A program made the translations under genes and the position numbers. DNA of 24,001 bases from an uncultured Paracoccaceae bacterium (GTDB lineage Bacteria; Pseudomonadota; Alphaproteobacteria; Rhodobacterales; Rhodobacteraceae). The notes below the pieces were generated by a model, which saw nothing but the letters and a program-made list of their open reading frames with translations, did not search any database and was not told the origin of the DNA. Positions 7,009-15,119 of the stretch are shown piece after piece (the stretch's first letter is position 1; each line of letters starts with the position of its first letter). The stretch covers positions 1-24,001 of the forward strand of contig CAKZNY010000154.1 in the NCBI GenBank assembly GCA_937132145.1, in the 5' to 3' direction.

Positions 7009-9275
7009 TATTTTGCACCGTCAATGGCCGCCAGAATTCGCGGCGGAGACATCGGCAACTCAAACATCCGAACACCGGCTGCATGCGAAACCCCGTTGGC
7101 CACAGCGGCCAGCGGCGGTACGATGCCGGTCTCGCCAACGCCGCGCACCCCGTAAGGATGGCCCGGATTGGGGATTTCGAGGATCACCGTATCGATCATC
7201 GGCAAATCGGAAGCCACAGGAATCCGGTAATCAAGGAAGCCCGCATTTTGCAGCTTGCCGTCCTCGCCGTAGATATATTCCTCGTTCAGCGCCCAGCCGA
7301 TGCCTTGCACGGCCCCGCCCTGCATCTGCCCCTCGACATAATCGGGGTGAATGGCTTTGCCGGCATCCTGAAACACCGTGTAGCGCTTGATTTGCGTGAA
7401 GCCGGTTTCAGGGTCCACCTCGACATCGACCAGATGCACGCCGAAACTGACGCCTGCCCCATCGACGTTCACCTCGTGGTGACCCGCAATCGGTCCGCCG
7501 GTCTTGGCTTGGTCTGCGGCAATCTCGGCCAAGGTCATCGGCGGGAATTCCCCCGCATTATGGCCCGTCGGCACGGCTGCCCCGTCAACCCAGTCAACCG
7601 CATCGGCATCAATGCCCCAAACCTGCGCGGCACGGCCACACATATTTTTGATCGCCGCCCGCGCCGCCTTGATCGTCGCCAACCCGACCGCAAACGTAAC
7701 ACGGCTGCCGTCCGTTACATCGTTGAACCCGATTGAATTTGTGTCGGCAACAATGGTGCGAACCTTTTCGAGCGGTATCCCCAGCTCCTCGGCTGCCATC
7801 ATTGAAATTGACGCGCGAGATCCACCGATGTCGGGGTTCCCCTCGATCACCGCAACGGTTCCGTCCTCATTAATGTTCATGGAAACGCTGGTATTTCCGG
7901 CAAAGTTGAACCAGAAACCGCAGGAAACACCCCTGCCCTGATTAGGACCAAGTGGTGCCGTATAATGCGGATGCGCCTTGGCTGCCTCCAATGTCGCCAC
8001 CAGTCCGATTTCATCAAAAGTCGGCCCGTATGACGACAACGTGCCTTTCTTGGCCGCGTTCATCAAACGAACCTCAAGCGGATCGAGGCCCAGCTTCTGG
8101 CACAACTCGTCCACAACGGATTCGACCGTATAAATAGCCATCGGCGCACCGGGCGCGCGGTAAGCGGCCTGTTTGGGGCGGTTGGTCAACACGTTCCACG
8201 CCAGCGTCTGCACAGCGTCCAGATCATATGACGCAAACGCCGTCATCGCCCCCAGCATCGCTGTGATGTTGGGATACGCCCCGCCCTGATAGCGCAGTTT
8301 CGCCTGCCCTGCGGTTATCCGGCCATCCTTGGTCATACCAATTTTGATGTCCGTGCTCGACGAAGTCGTCGGGCCGGTGGCACGAAACACCTCTTCGCGT
8401 GTCATTACCATTTTCACCGGGCGACCTGCCTTTTTGGACAGCGCTAACGCCACAGGTTCAAGATAAACCGTCGTCTTGCCGCCAAACCCGCCACCGATTT
8501 CGGAGGCCGTTACGCGCAGTTGGCTCGTCTCAATCCCGATAAAAGCGGCTGAAAGATCGCGGACCATATAATGCCCCTGCGTACAAACCCAAATCTCGCC
8601 GCGCCCGTCCGGCCCCATAGTGGCCAGCGTTGCATGTGGCTCGATATAGCCTTGGTGCGTGGCCGCCGTCTTGAAACTGCGCTCGATAATAATGTCGGCT
8701 TTGGCGAAACCCGCATCCAGATCGCCGTGGCCAAATTCCCAGTAACCGGACACATTCGCGTTGTTCCCCTCGGGGATATTGCGAAACTTGCGGCCCTCGT
8801 GCAGCACAGGTGCCGTGTCCAGCATCGCGCCGTCCACGTCGGTTTCATGGGGCAGGACTTCGTATTCCACCTTGATCAGTTTCAGGGCCGCATTGGCAAC
8901 CTTAACACTGGTCGCCGCCACCGACGCAACCGCGTGACCGTCATAAAGCACCTTGCCCCGCGCCATGCAGTTATCCAGCGTATCCTGATTGCCCGAGCTG
9001 CTTTGCTTGACGAAATCTTGTGACGTAACAACCGCCTTCACGCCCGACATCGCCAGAGCAGCCGACGTATCAATCGAGATAATCCGCGCATGTGCGTGCG
9101 GACTGCGCAGAATGGTCGCGTGCAGCATCCCCGGCGCGGTCAAATCCGCCCCGAACAACGCGCGGCCCGTCACCTTGTCTATCCCGTCAGGGCGTGGCGG
9201 ACGGGTGCCGATAACTTTGAATTCACGTTTGTTTAATTCGGCTCCGGTTGAACCCTCGACGTATTCCGTAACCAT
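7008..9275 (-). CDS. Molybdenum hydroxylase, molybdopterin-binding large subunit (xanthine dehydrogenase/CoxL superfamily)
   Basis: This 755-residue subunit carries the molybdopterin-cytosine-dinucleotide site and hydroxylates an unknown substrate, with electrons passing to the 2Fe-2S and FAD subunits. It shows the N-terminal DKVTGRALFGADL region, GGGFGGK (261-267), the AAYRAPGAP segment (370-378), NPDIGGSRAS (about 480) and the catalytic GVGE with Glu715. The AYRCSFR loop of true form I CO dehydrogenase is absent, so CO is an unlikely substrate. Start: ATG 9275 is chosen because GGGGGG lies 7 bases upstream; a TTG at 9281 overlapping the small-subunit stop would add two residues. Genes run FAD, 2Fe-2S, large subunit, MoaD-like. 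Confidence 0.92.
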   Translation of the reverse strand: MVTEYVEGSTGAELNKREFKVIGTRPPRPDGIDKVTGRALFGADLTAPGMLHATILRSPHAHARIISIDTSAALAMSGVKAVVTSQDFVKQSSSGNQDTLDNCMARGKVLYDGHAVASVAATSVKVANAALKLIKVEYEVLPHETDVDGAMLDTAPVLHEGRKFRNIPEGNNANVSGYWEFGHGDLDAGFAKADIIIERSFKTAATHQGYIEPHATLATMGPDGRGEIWVCTQGHYMVRDLSAAFIGIETSQLRVTASEIGGGFGGKTTVYLEPVALALSKKAGRPVKMVMTREEVFRATGPTTSSSTDIKIGMTKDGRITAGQAKLRYQGGAYPNITAMLGAMTAFASYDLDAVQTLAWNVLTNRPKQAAYRAPGAPMAIYTVESVVDELCQKLGLDPLEVRLMNAAKKGTLSSYGPTFDEIGLVATLEAAKAHPHYTAPLGPNQGRGVSCGFWFNFAGNTSVSMNINEDGTVAVIEGNPDIGGSRASISMMAAEELGIPLEKVRTIVADTNSIGFNDVTDGSRVTFAVGLATIKAARAAIKNMCGRAAQVWGIDADAVDWVDGAAVPTGHNAGEFPPMTLAEIAADQAKTGGPIAGHHEVNVDGAGVSFGVHLVDVEVDPETGFTQIKRYTVFQDAGKAIHPDYVEGQMQGGAVQGIGWALNEEYIYGEDGKLQNAGFLDYRIPVASDLPMIDTVILEIPNPGHPYGVRGVGETGIVPPLAAVANGVSHAAGVRMFELPMSPPRILAAIDGAK

Positions 9276-9277
9276 AA

Positions 9278-9754
9278 TCAAGCCCCCCGCATTTCAGCCG
9301 CGGCATCCATCACCGCGCGAATAATTTTGTCGTACCCTGTGCAACGGCACAGGTTCCCTGCCAGCCAGTAGCGCACTTCGGTCTCGGTTGGATCAGGGTT
9401 CTTTTCAAGCAACGCCTTGGCAGCGACCAGAATACCCGGTGTGCAAATTCCACATTGCAGCGCCGCATGATCGAGAAGCTTTTGCTGCAACACATGCAGT
9501 TTTTCTCCGTCAGCCATGCCCTCGACCGTATTAACGCTACGGCCCTCGGCCTCGGCAGCAAGGACCAGACAGGAACACACCAGCCGCCCGTCCAGCTCTA
9601 CCGAACAAGCCCCGCAATCGCCCGAGCCACAGCCTTCCTTTACGCCCGTCAAACCAACGTGGTCCCGCAGCGCATCCAGCAAGGTTTCGCTCGGCTCGCA
9701 AAGATATTCAACAGCATCGCCATTGATCGTTGTGCTTACATGTATCTTGCTCAT
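9278..9754 (-). CDS. Molybdenum hydroxylase, 2Fe-2S small subunit (CoxS type)
   Basis: A 158-residue electron-transfer subunit with two [2Fe-2S] domains. The N-terminal plant-ferredoxin-like cluster uses Cys42, 47, 50 and 62 (C-x4-C-x2-C-x11-C). The C-terminal helical cluster uses Cys101, 104, 136 and 138 (QCGICTPG and NLCRCTGY). All eight ligands are present and the length is normal for the family. GGAGG lies just before the ATG at 9754. The start overlaps the FAD-subunit stop (ATGA), and the large-subunit gene follows with almost no gap, so all three subunits are translated in series. It passes electrons from the molybdenum site to FAD. Confidence 0.95.
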   Translation of the reverse strand: MSKIHVSTTINGDAVEYLCEPSETLLDALRDHVGLTGVKEGCGSGDCGACSVELDGRLVCSCLVLAAEAEGRSVNTVEGMADGEKLHVLQQKLLDHAALQCGICTPGILVAAKALLEKNPDPTETEVRYWLAGNLCRCTGYDKIIRAVMDAAAEMRGA

Positions 9755-10614
9755 TTTGAACCTCCAGCGCGGCTATAGGCAATAAGGGCTGCACGTTTCG
9801 CCATTACGCCCGCCGTTTTGGTGCGGAACTCAACCGTTCCACGTTTGTCATCAATCGGGTTGCAGGCCGCAGAACAAGCCGCTTGCAACGTGGCAATGGC
9901 ATCGTCATCCAGTTTGGTTCCAATGATCGCCTTGGCCGCATCATCCACCACCAACACCGTCGGCGCCACAGCACCAAGCGATACACAGGCGTGCGTAACA
10001 ACACCGTCGCTATCAATCGTCAGACTAACGCCTGCCGAGGAAACCGCGATGTCCATTTCCGTTCTAGGAATAAACCGCAAATAGGCATCCCCCGAGTTAT
10101 TAACGCGAGCTGGCAGATAGATCGAAGTGATAATCTCGCCCTTGCCCAGCGACGTTTTTCCCGGCCCCGTAACAATATCCGCAACCGGACATTCCCGCGC
10201 ACCGTTCGGTCCGGAAATCGTAACAACCGCGTTGGCCACAACCATCGCTGGCACACTATCGGCCGCAGGGGAAGCATTACAAAGGTTCCCCGCCAGCGTG
10301 GCCCGACCCTGAACCTGCGTGGAGCCGATAAGTTCCATCGCTTCAACCACACCGGGCCACAGCGCGACGAGTTCAACATGTTCGCCCATCTCCGCCCCCG
10401 AAACGGCCGCGCCAATACGGAACCCGCCGTCCTCGGCGGTAATATCGCGCATTCCGGCGATATGTTTGATGTCCACGATCAGCTCTGGCTCGACCAGCGC
10501 TAAACGCAATTGAACCAAAACATCCGTACCACCTGCCAACACACGCGAAATCCCGTCGCACGTGTTTAACAACTCTACGGCCTGCTCGATTGTGTCTGGT
10601 GACTCAAATCGCAT
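9751..10614 (-). CDS. Molybdenum hydroxylase, FAD-binding medium subunit (CoxM type)
   Basis: A 287-residue flavoprotein of the CO dehydrogenase medium-subunit family. It has the two FAD-binding motifs AGGTDVLVQLR (27-37) and TLAGNLCNASPAAD (107-120), followed by the C-terminal CODH flavoprotein domain. The start at ATG 10614 is chosen because AGGAGG is 8-13 bases upstream and homology begins at MRFESPDTI; an in-frame ATG at 10647 lies inside an inverted repeat and has no good ribosome site. It is the first gene of the hydroxylase operon and overlaps the small subunit by 4 bp. FAD receives electrons from the Fe-S subunit and hands them to NAD or another acceptor, which cannot be identified here. 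Confidence 0.93.
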   Translation of the reverse strand: MRFESPDTIEQAVELLNTCDGISRVLAGGTDVLVQLRLALVEPELIVDIKHIAGMRDITAEDGGFRIGAAVSGAEMGEHVELVALWPGVVEAMELIGSTQVQGRATLAGNLCNASPAADSVPAMVVANAVVTISGPNGARECPVADIVTGPGKTSLGKGEIITSIYLPARVNNSGDAYLRFIPRTEMDIAVSSAGVSLTIDSDGVVTHACVSLGAVAPTVLVVDDAAKAIIGTKLDDDAIATLQAACSAACNPIDDKRGTVEFRTKTAGVMAKRAALIAYSRAGGSK

Positions 10615-10630
10615 GGCTGTGCCTCCTGTA

Positions 10631-10684
10631 TATGGGTAGATTCCCATTCACTCTTTCAAAAATACTCATCTTTGCCAATGGGAA
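10631..10684. promoter_or_regulatory. Three ATGGG half-sites before the molybdenum hydroxylase operon
   Basis: The 94 bp gap between the HAD gene and the FAD-subunit gene holds a close dyad, ATGGG (10632-10636) with CCCAT (10643-10647), and a second perfect 8 bp inverted pair, TTCCCATT (10641-10648) with AATGGGAA (10677-10684). The middle half-site is shared. The layout suits a regulator that binds adjacent and distal half-sites. No clear terminator or sigma-70 promoter was recognised, so transcription may also enter from the phn-HAD genes upstream. Confidence 0.4.
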
Positions 10685-10708
10685 AATTCGCATTGTTACA
10701 CTGCGTAT

Positions 10709-11608
10709 TTAGGTGTGCGTGGAAATCCAGTCCGGCACAATACCGCTGTCTTTGACATAATTTGCGACATCCTTGCCCGCAAAAAGCCCGTAATCCGTAA
10801 TCAGGATGGTTTTGACCCCGATGGCGGCCCCGCCCAGAATATCCGTGTGCAAGGTGTCCCCTACCATCGCAATCCGCTCCCGCGGGATAGACGGGTCAAC
10901 TTGCGCCAAGGCCAGATCATAGACATTGGTGAAGGGCTTGCCGAAAAACTCGGGTTTTATGCCCGTGCGGTGGCTAAGATCATGCGCATACCAACCGGGT
11001 TCCAGCGACAATCCGGTTTCGCGAGGCGCCACAATGTCAGGATTGCCGACCAGCACAGGGCGCGGATTGCGTTTAAGGCTGGATACCATCATGTCCTGAT
11101 GTGCCTCCGTCCATGGCGCGCTGCCCAACAGGATGAAACCTTCAACGCGGTCATAGAGATCACCGTCCAAGCCAAGACGCACACAGGGCACCGGAAAATC
11201 TTCGAGCTTGGAATGCCCCAAAGCCATAACACCCCACAGCTTTTCTGCCCGCCCCATAAGCCCTATGCTCAACGCATCACGGCTGGCGATCACATCGGAT
11301 TGCTGAAAATCAAAGCCGAACTTGCGGTATTTCGCCAAGGATACTTCCGGCGGCAGCGAGGCCCCGTTGGTCAGCACGAACACCTGCTTCCCCGCCGCTT
11401 GCAGGGCCGCCAAGCGCTCCGGTGCGCCCTAGATAACTGTGTCCCCGACGTTCAAAACCCCGAAGGCATCCAGCAGAAATACGTCGAACTGGTCTGCCAC
11501 TTCGCCAATGTTCGCGATGTGGGTGGAGCGCGCAGGAAACACCGCCGTTGGCAAAGCTTCCCGCACTTTTTCGTATTGGGCAAAGGCCCAATCAGCATCA
11601 GACGCCAT
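10709..11608 (-). pseudogene. HAD-superfamily class IIA (NagD-like) hydrolase, interrupted by an in-frame TAG
   Basis: One reading frame of about 299 codons encodes a HAD-IIA phosphatase-like protein, but codon 60 is TAG (11429-11431, minus strand). Before it lie 59 residues with motif I, FLLDAFGVLN (nucleophile candidate Asp47). After it, in the same frame and with no indel, come motif II (VFVLTNGA), the motif III lysine (FFGKPFTNVYD) and motif IV (MVGDTLHTD). Start: ATG 11608 with AGGA upstream, just after the second phnE-type gene. A restart at TTG 11413 would lack motif I and should be inactive. Either this is a very young pseudogene, a base error, or the amber codon is read through. By position it would act on a phosphorylated compound linked to the phosphonate-type importer. 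Confidence 0.8.
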
Positions 11609-11616
11609 GGGGTATC

Positions 11617-12432
11617 CTAGATAATTGCGCCACGAACTTTGGCTGATACGAACTCGCCTATTACAACGGCGACCAGAATAACAGTCAGGATTAACGATAC
11701 CTGCGGCCATGCCAGCGTATTAAGCGATGCTTGCAACTGCAACCCGATGCCGCCTGCGCCCACAAGACCCAACACCGTCGATTCGCGGATGTTGATGTCC
11801 CAGCGGAACACAGCGATACCTGCGAAGGCTGGTAAAATCTGCGGAACGATGCCGTAAACCATTATCTGCCAGCGCGTAGCACCCGTTGCGGTGATCGCCT
11901 CAACCTGATTTTCGTCGATCTCCTCGATCGCTTCATACAACAGTTTTGCGCAAAACCCGATGGACCGGATGGAGATAGCCACCATGCCCGCAAAAATGCC
12001 CGGACCAATGATCGACACCAGCAACAAAGCCCAGATCAACGAGTTGATGGAGCGTGTAGACACGATAATCAAAAGCGCAATAGGGCGAATGAACAGCTTG
12101 CTCGGCGTCGTATTGCGTGCCGCCAGAAACGCGATTGGAACCGCCATCATCAACGCAAATACCGTACCGAGCGTGGCGATATTCAGCGTATCCCAGATAG
12201 GTTTACCAAGCTGGGTGATATAGCTCCATTTCGGTGGCATAGCACGCCCGCCAATATCGGCTGCAATCCGCGGTGCATCAAAAACGAAGAACCACGTGGT
12301 CTGGTCCGAGATTTTCATCCAGCTGACGTAGAAAATAATCCCCGCCGCCATCCACATTGCCCAACGGATAAGTTGGGCGTTACGATCACGGACTTGCCAG
12401 ACTTTTACACCGTTTTTATCTTTAACAGGCAT
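11617..12432 (-). CDS. phnE: Phosphonate-family ABC importer, second permease (PhnE type)
   Basis: A 271-residue inner-membrane permease with an N-terminal transmembrane segment (about 27-43), a second near 86-108 and further helices. Its coupling-loop region is followed by [19 protein letters not shown], the conserved C-terminal motif of PhnE permeases. The ATG at 12432 sits in TAATG, overlapping the stop of the first permease, with GAGGG upstream. Two different PhnE-type permeases in tandem imply a heterodimeric channel instead of the homodimer of E. coli PhnE. The HAD gene begins 8 bp after its TAG stop and was probably co-transcribed. Whether the solute is a phosphonate, phosphite or a phosphate ester cannot be read from the permease. 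Confidence 0.88.
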   Translation of the reverse strand: MPVKDKNGVKVWQVRDRNAQLIRWAMWMAAGIIFYVSWMKISDQTTWFFVFDAPRIAADIGGRAMPPKWSYITQLGKPIWDTLNIATLGTVFALMMAVPIAFLAARNTTPSKLFIRPIALLIIVSTRSINSLIWALLLVSIIGPGIFAGMVAISIRSIGFCAKLLYEAIEEIDENQVEAITATGATRWQIMVYGIVPQILPAFAGIAVFRWDINIRESTVLGLVGAGGIGLQLQASLNTLAWPQVSLILTVILVAVVIGEFVSAKVRGAII

Positions 12433-13244
12433 TACTGAACCCTCGCTCTGATAATGCCCGAGAGATACTCGAGCGCCATAACTACAACGATGATCATCAA
12501 CAAAATGGCGGCCACGGTGTCAAACTCGTAGCGGTCAAACGCGGTGTTCAGGGTCGCCCCGATACCACCCGCACCAACCAGCCCCAGAACGGCAGATTCG
12601 CGGAAGTTGATGTCCAGACGATAGATCGACAAACCGATTAACCGTGGCATAATCTGAGGTTGCACCCCGAAGTTAATCCATTGCAGCCAACTTGCGCCTG
12701 TGGCTTTCACCGCCTCGGCTTGCACCTTGTTCATATCCTCGATTTCTTCGGCCAGCAGTTTGGCAAGGAAGCCGATTGTTGCAAAGCTAAGCGTAAGGAA
12801 GCCTGCCAACGGGCCAAACCCGAAGATCGCTACGAACAAAATAGCGACAATAATTTCGTTCAGCGCCCGCGAGATCGAAATAATAAAACGGCACACCAGA
12901 TAGATCGGTAACGGCGAAATGTTCCGCGCCGCACCAAGGGCGATGGGGATGGAAAGCGCGATACCGACGACAGTTGATGTCACCGCCATAATCACGCTCT
13001 CGATCATGCCCTCTTTAATGTCGGTTGCCCTCGAGGTGAAATCAGGGTTCAGAAAGGCCACGACAAACCTGCGGCCCCGCTCCAGACCTAGGTAAACGCG
13101 GCTCCAGTTCACATCCATAGATCCGAGTGCGACTGTAAAATACACAACGGCGATAATCAGCAATCCCCACCGCAACGTGGAGTTCTTGATAAAGGGCTGT
13201 TTTTTCCAAGGCGTGCCTACCCGGGATTCGAGTGTCACGCTCAC
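12432..13244 (-). CDS. phnE: Phosphonate-family ABC importer, first permease (PhnE type)
   Basis: A 270-residue permease paralogous to its neighbour. It has a first transmembrane helix near 25-43, a core helix near 86-105 ([19 protein letters not shown]), the coupling-loop stretch [17 protein letters not shown] and the family motif [18 protein letters not shown]. The start is a GTG at 13244 (encoding MSVTLESRV), overlapping the phnC-type stop as GTGA, with GGAGGG 6-7 bases upstream; a second GTG two codons later is possible. The GTG start and the overlap suggest coupled translation in the phnC-phnE-phnE unit. Confidence 0.88.
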   Translation of the reverse strand: MSVTLESRVGTPWKKQPFIKNSTLRWGLLIIAVVYFTVALGSMDVNWSRVYLGLERGRRFVVAFLNPDFTSRATDIKEGMIESVIMAVTSTVVGIALSIPIALGAARNISPLPIYLVCRFIISISRALNEIIVAILFVAIFGFGPLAGFLTLSFATIGFLAKLLAEEIEDMNKVQAEAVKATGASWLQWINFGVQPQIMPRLIGLSIYRLDINFRESAVLGLVGAGGIGATLNTAFDRYEFDTVAAILLMIIVVVMALEYLSGIIRARVQ

Positions 13245-14029
13245 GCTTCACCCTCCGCGGTATCTTTCACCGTCTCGATGGTGGCTTCCCAGTCTTCTTC
13301 GCCGTAGATGCGGGTCAGAACCTCGGGGGTCAGTTCGGTCGGGCCACCGTCAAAGATAATCTCGCCCATGTTCAACGCCACAACCCGCTGCACAAACATC
13401 TGCGCGAGGTTCACATCGTGGATGTTGATAATCGCGGCCAACCCGCGTTCCCTACACATCTCTATTATAAGGCGCATAATCTCGCGCGAGGTTTTGGGGT
13501 CGAGCGAGGCTGTCGGCTCGTCCACCAGCAACAACGCCGGATCCTGGATCAATGCGCGGCAAATACCGACACGCTGGCGCTGCCCGCCCGAAAGCTCGTC
13601 GGCGCGTTTGTCAGCCATTTCCAACAGACCAACACGATCCAGAAGGCGATACGCATCGTCCACATCCGATTGCGGGAATTTGCGCAGAAAACTGCGCCAG
13701 AAACCGACGTAGCCAAGGCGGCCAGACAAGACGTTTTCCATCACAGTCAACCGCTCGACAAGCGCGTATTCCTGAAAAATCATACCCATGCGACGGCGTT
13801 CACGGCGCAAACCTGCCGAGCTGAGCGCGGTCAAGTCAACACCATCCAGTATGGCCCTGCCGCTCGTGGGCTCAACAAGTCGGTTGATACAACGGATCAG
13901 CGTGCTTTTCCCTGCACCGGATGGCCCGATAAGCGCAATAACCTGCCCCGCTGCCACCTCCAGATCGACGTCTATAAGCGCTTTGTCTCCGGTTTTGTAA
14001 ACTTTAGTGAGTTTTTCTAACTTCAGCAT
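13241..14029 (-). CDS. phnC: Phosphonate-family ABC importer, ATP-binding subunit (PhnC type)
   Basis: A 262-residue ATPase with Walker A GPSGAGKS (35-42), Q-loop [12 protein letters not shown] (Gln86), signature LSGGQRQ (146-152), Walker B LLLVDEP (166-172) and H-loop His204. The [20 protein letters not shown] stretch after the Q-loop is typical of PhnC proteins and separates it from amino-acid or sulfonate ATPases. The ATG at 14029 is preceded only by a moderate AGGG about 9 bases away. It follows phnD across a 66 bp gap containing a hairpin with a T-run, so its level should be lower than that of the binding protein. Confidence 0.92.
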   Translation of the reverse strand: MLKLEKLTKVYKTGDKALIDVDLEVAAGQVIALIGPSGAGKSTLIRCINRLVEPTSGRAILDGVDLTALSSAGLRRERRRMGMIFQEYALVERLTVMENVLSGRLGYVGFWRSFLRKFPQSDVDDAYRLLDRVGLLEMADKRADELSGGQRQRVGICRALIQDPALLLVDEPTASLDPKTSREIMRLIIEMCRERGLAAIINIHDVNLAQMFVQRVVALNMGEIIFDGGPTELTPEVLTRIYGEEDWEATIETVKDTAEGEA

Positions 14030-14047
14030 TTATTCAGACCCTAATCC

Positions 14048-14082
14048 AAAAAAAGTGCCCGCACATTTTCACGCGCGGGCAC
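14048..14082 (-). terminator. Attenuator-like terminator between phnD and phnC
   Basis: Read on the minus strand, an 8 bp perfect stem (GTGCCCGC at 14075-14082, GCGGGCAC at 14055-14062, loop of 12) is followed directly by seven T residues (14054-14048). This is a standard intrinsic terminator shape. Because phnC and the permeases follow in the same direction without a recognisable promoter, it likely ends most transcripts after phnD and lets a fraction through. Confidence 0.75.
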
Positions 14083-14095
14083 AGATATTATCGAC

Positions 14096-15070
14096 TTATT
14101 GACAAGCGTAGGAAACGTCGTTTGCTGTGTCAATTTTACGAATAACGTCCCAGAATTCTATGTAGGTCATAGGTAGGAATTGACCTTCATTAGATTTCTC
14201 GAACTCTTCCTGCAAGGATGTGCCTTCCCAATCGAATGTGAAGAACGACTTGCGGATATTCGCCGCCAATTCTGGATCCAGATTGTGTGCAATACCAAAA
14301 CCGGTTGTCGGGAATGTCTGCGATTTATAGATCGAAATCACATCGCCCGCTTCAATAACACCACGGCTGATCATGCGCGCAAGTACCGAGTTGGCAATTG
14401 AAGCCGCAGGGTAATCTTTGTTCGCAACACCCAGAATGGAGTTGTCATGCTTGCCCGAGAACACAGGGTCGTAGTCGCGGTCAGGCAACATATCGAAGTC
14501 CCCTTTCAGGATCGCCGAAGGCGCCTTGAAACCGGAGTTAGAAGTTGGTGACGTGAACGCAAGTACACCGCCCTTGATGTCTTCAACTTTTTCGATGCCC
14601 GAACCAGGGTAGGTCAGGATTTCCATCTCGTAGCCAAAACCGCCGTCAAGCGACGCCATAATTGTGAACGGGTTGAAGCCCGCACAGTTTACCGCCAACG
14701 GATTGGAACCCGTGTTGAAGCCCGCGATATGGAGGCGACCCGAGCGCATAGCCTCGATCTGTGCCGCATTCGACTGAACCGGGAAGAACACGACTTTTTT
14801 GCCGGTGGTTTCTTCCATATAGTCGAGGAAATCGGACCAGACGCCTTTATAAACGGCCGGATCTTCAACCGGCGTATATGCAAAGATCAGGGTGTCAGGG
14901 TTGACCAGATCAGCCGGATCTGTTGGCGCATCGGCCAAAAGGTCGCCGTCACGATCGCAATACCGTTCGTCCAGCGTCCCACGCGGGCAATCTTCTTGCG
15001 CTTGAGCCATCCCGAAACTGGAAACCAGAGCCACGGCCGCAACGCTTATCAAATATTTTGTTTTTATCAT
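14096..15070 (-). CDS. phnD: Phosphonate-family ABC importer, periplasmic binding protein (PhnD type)
   Basis: A 324-residue periplasmic protein. Signal peptide 1-24 (KTKYLISVAAVALVSSFG core, cut after AQA). The mature N-terminus has a short acidic insert with two Cys (28, 38) and a DRDGDLLAD loop before the PhnD fold begins at DTLIFAYTPVEDP. The ligand-site stretch reads TSPTSNSGFKAPSAIL, resembling the Ser/Thr-rich anion-binding loop of PhnD/PtxB proteins. Start ATG 15070 has AGGAGG upstream. Family members bind phosphonates, phosphite or related oxyanions; no C-P lyase, phosphonatase or phosphite dehydrogenase gene is in the window, so the ligand is open. A Pho-box-like site was looked for upstream and not found. 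Confidence 0.88.
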   Translation of the reverse strand: MIKTKYLISVAAVALVSSFGMAQAQEDCPRGTLDERYCDRDGDLLADAPTDPADLVNPDTLIFAYTPVEDPAVYKGVWSDFLDYMEETTGKKVVFFPVQSNAAQIEAMRSGRLHIAGFNTGSNPLAVNCAGFNPFTIMASLDGGFGYEMEILTYPGSGIEKVEDIKGGVLAFTSPTSNSGFKAPSAILKGDFDMLPDRDYDPVFSGKHDNSILGVANKDYPAASIANSVLARMISRGVIEAGDVISIYKSQTFPTTGFGIAHNLDPELAANIRKSFFTFDWEGTSLQEEFEKSNEGQFLPMTYIEFWDVIRKIDTANDVSYACQ

Positions 15071-15119
15071 TATATCCTCCTTGTTTGTTTTCTTGAAAAG
15101 AATTAGGGGCGATTACCGG

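Noticed and set aside
7008..10614. Aerobic CO dehydrogenase coxMSL
   Set aside because: The subunit order fits, but the AYRCSFR active-site loop of form I enzymes is replaced by AYRAPGAP, so I kept the broader superfamily name.
13232..14020. 262-codon plus-strand frame opposite phnC
   Set aside because: It is fully antisense to an ATPase with intact Walker motifs, and its protein is not recognisable.
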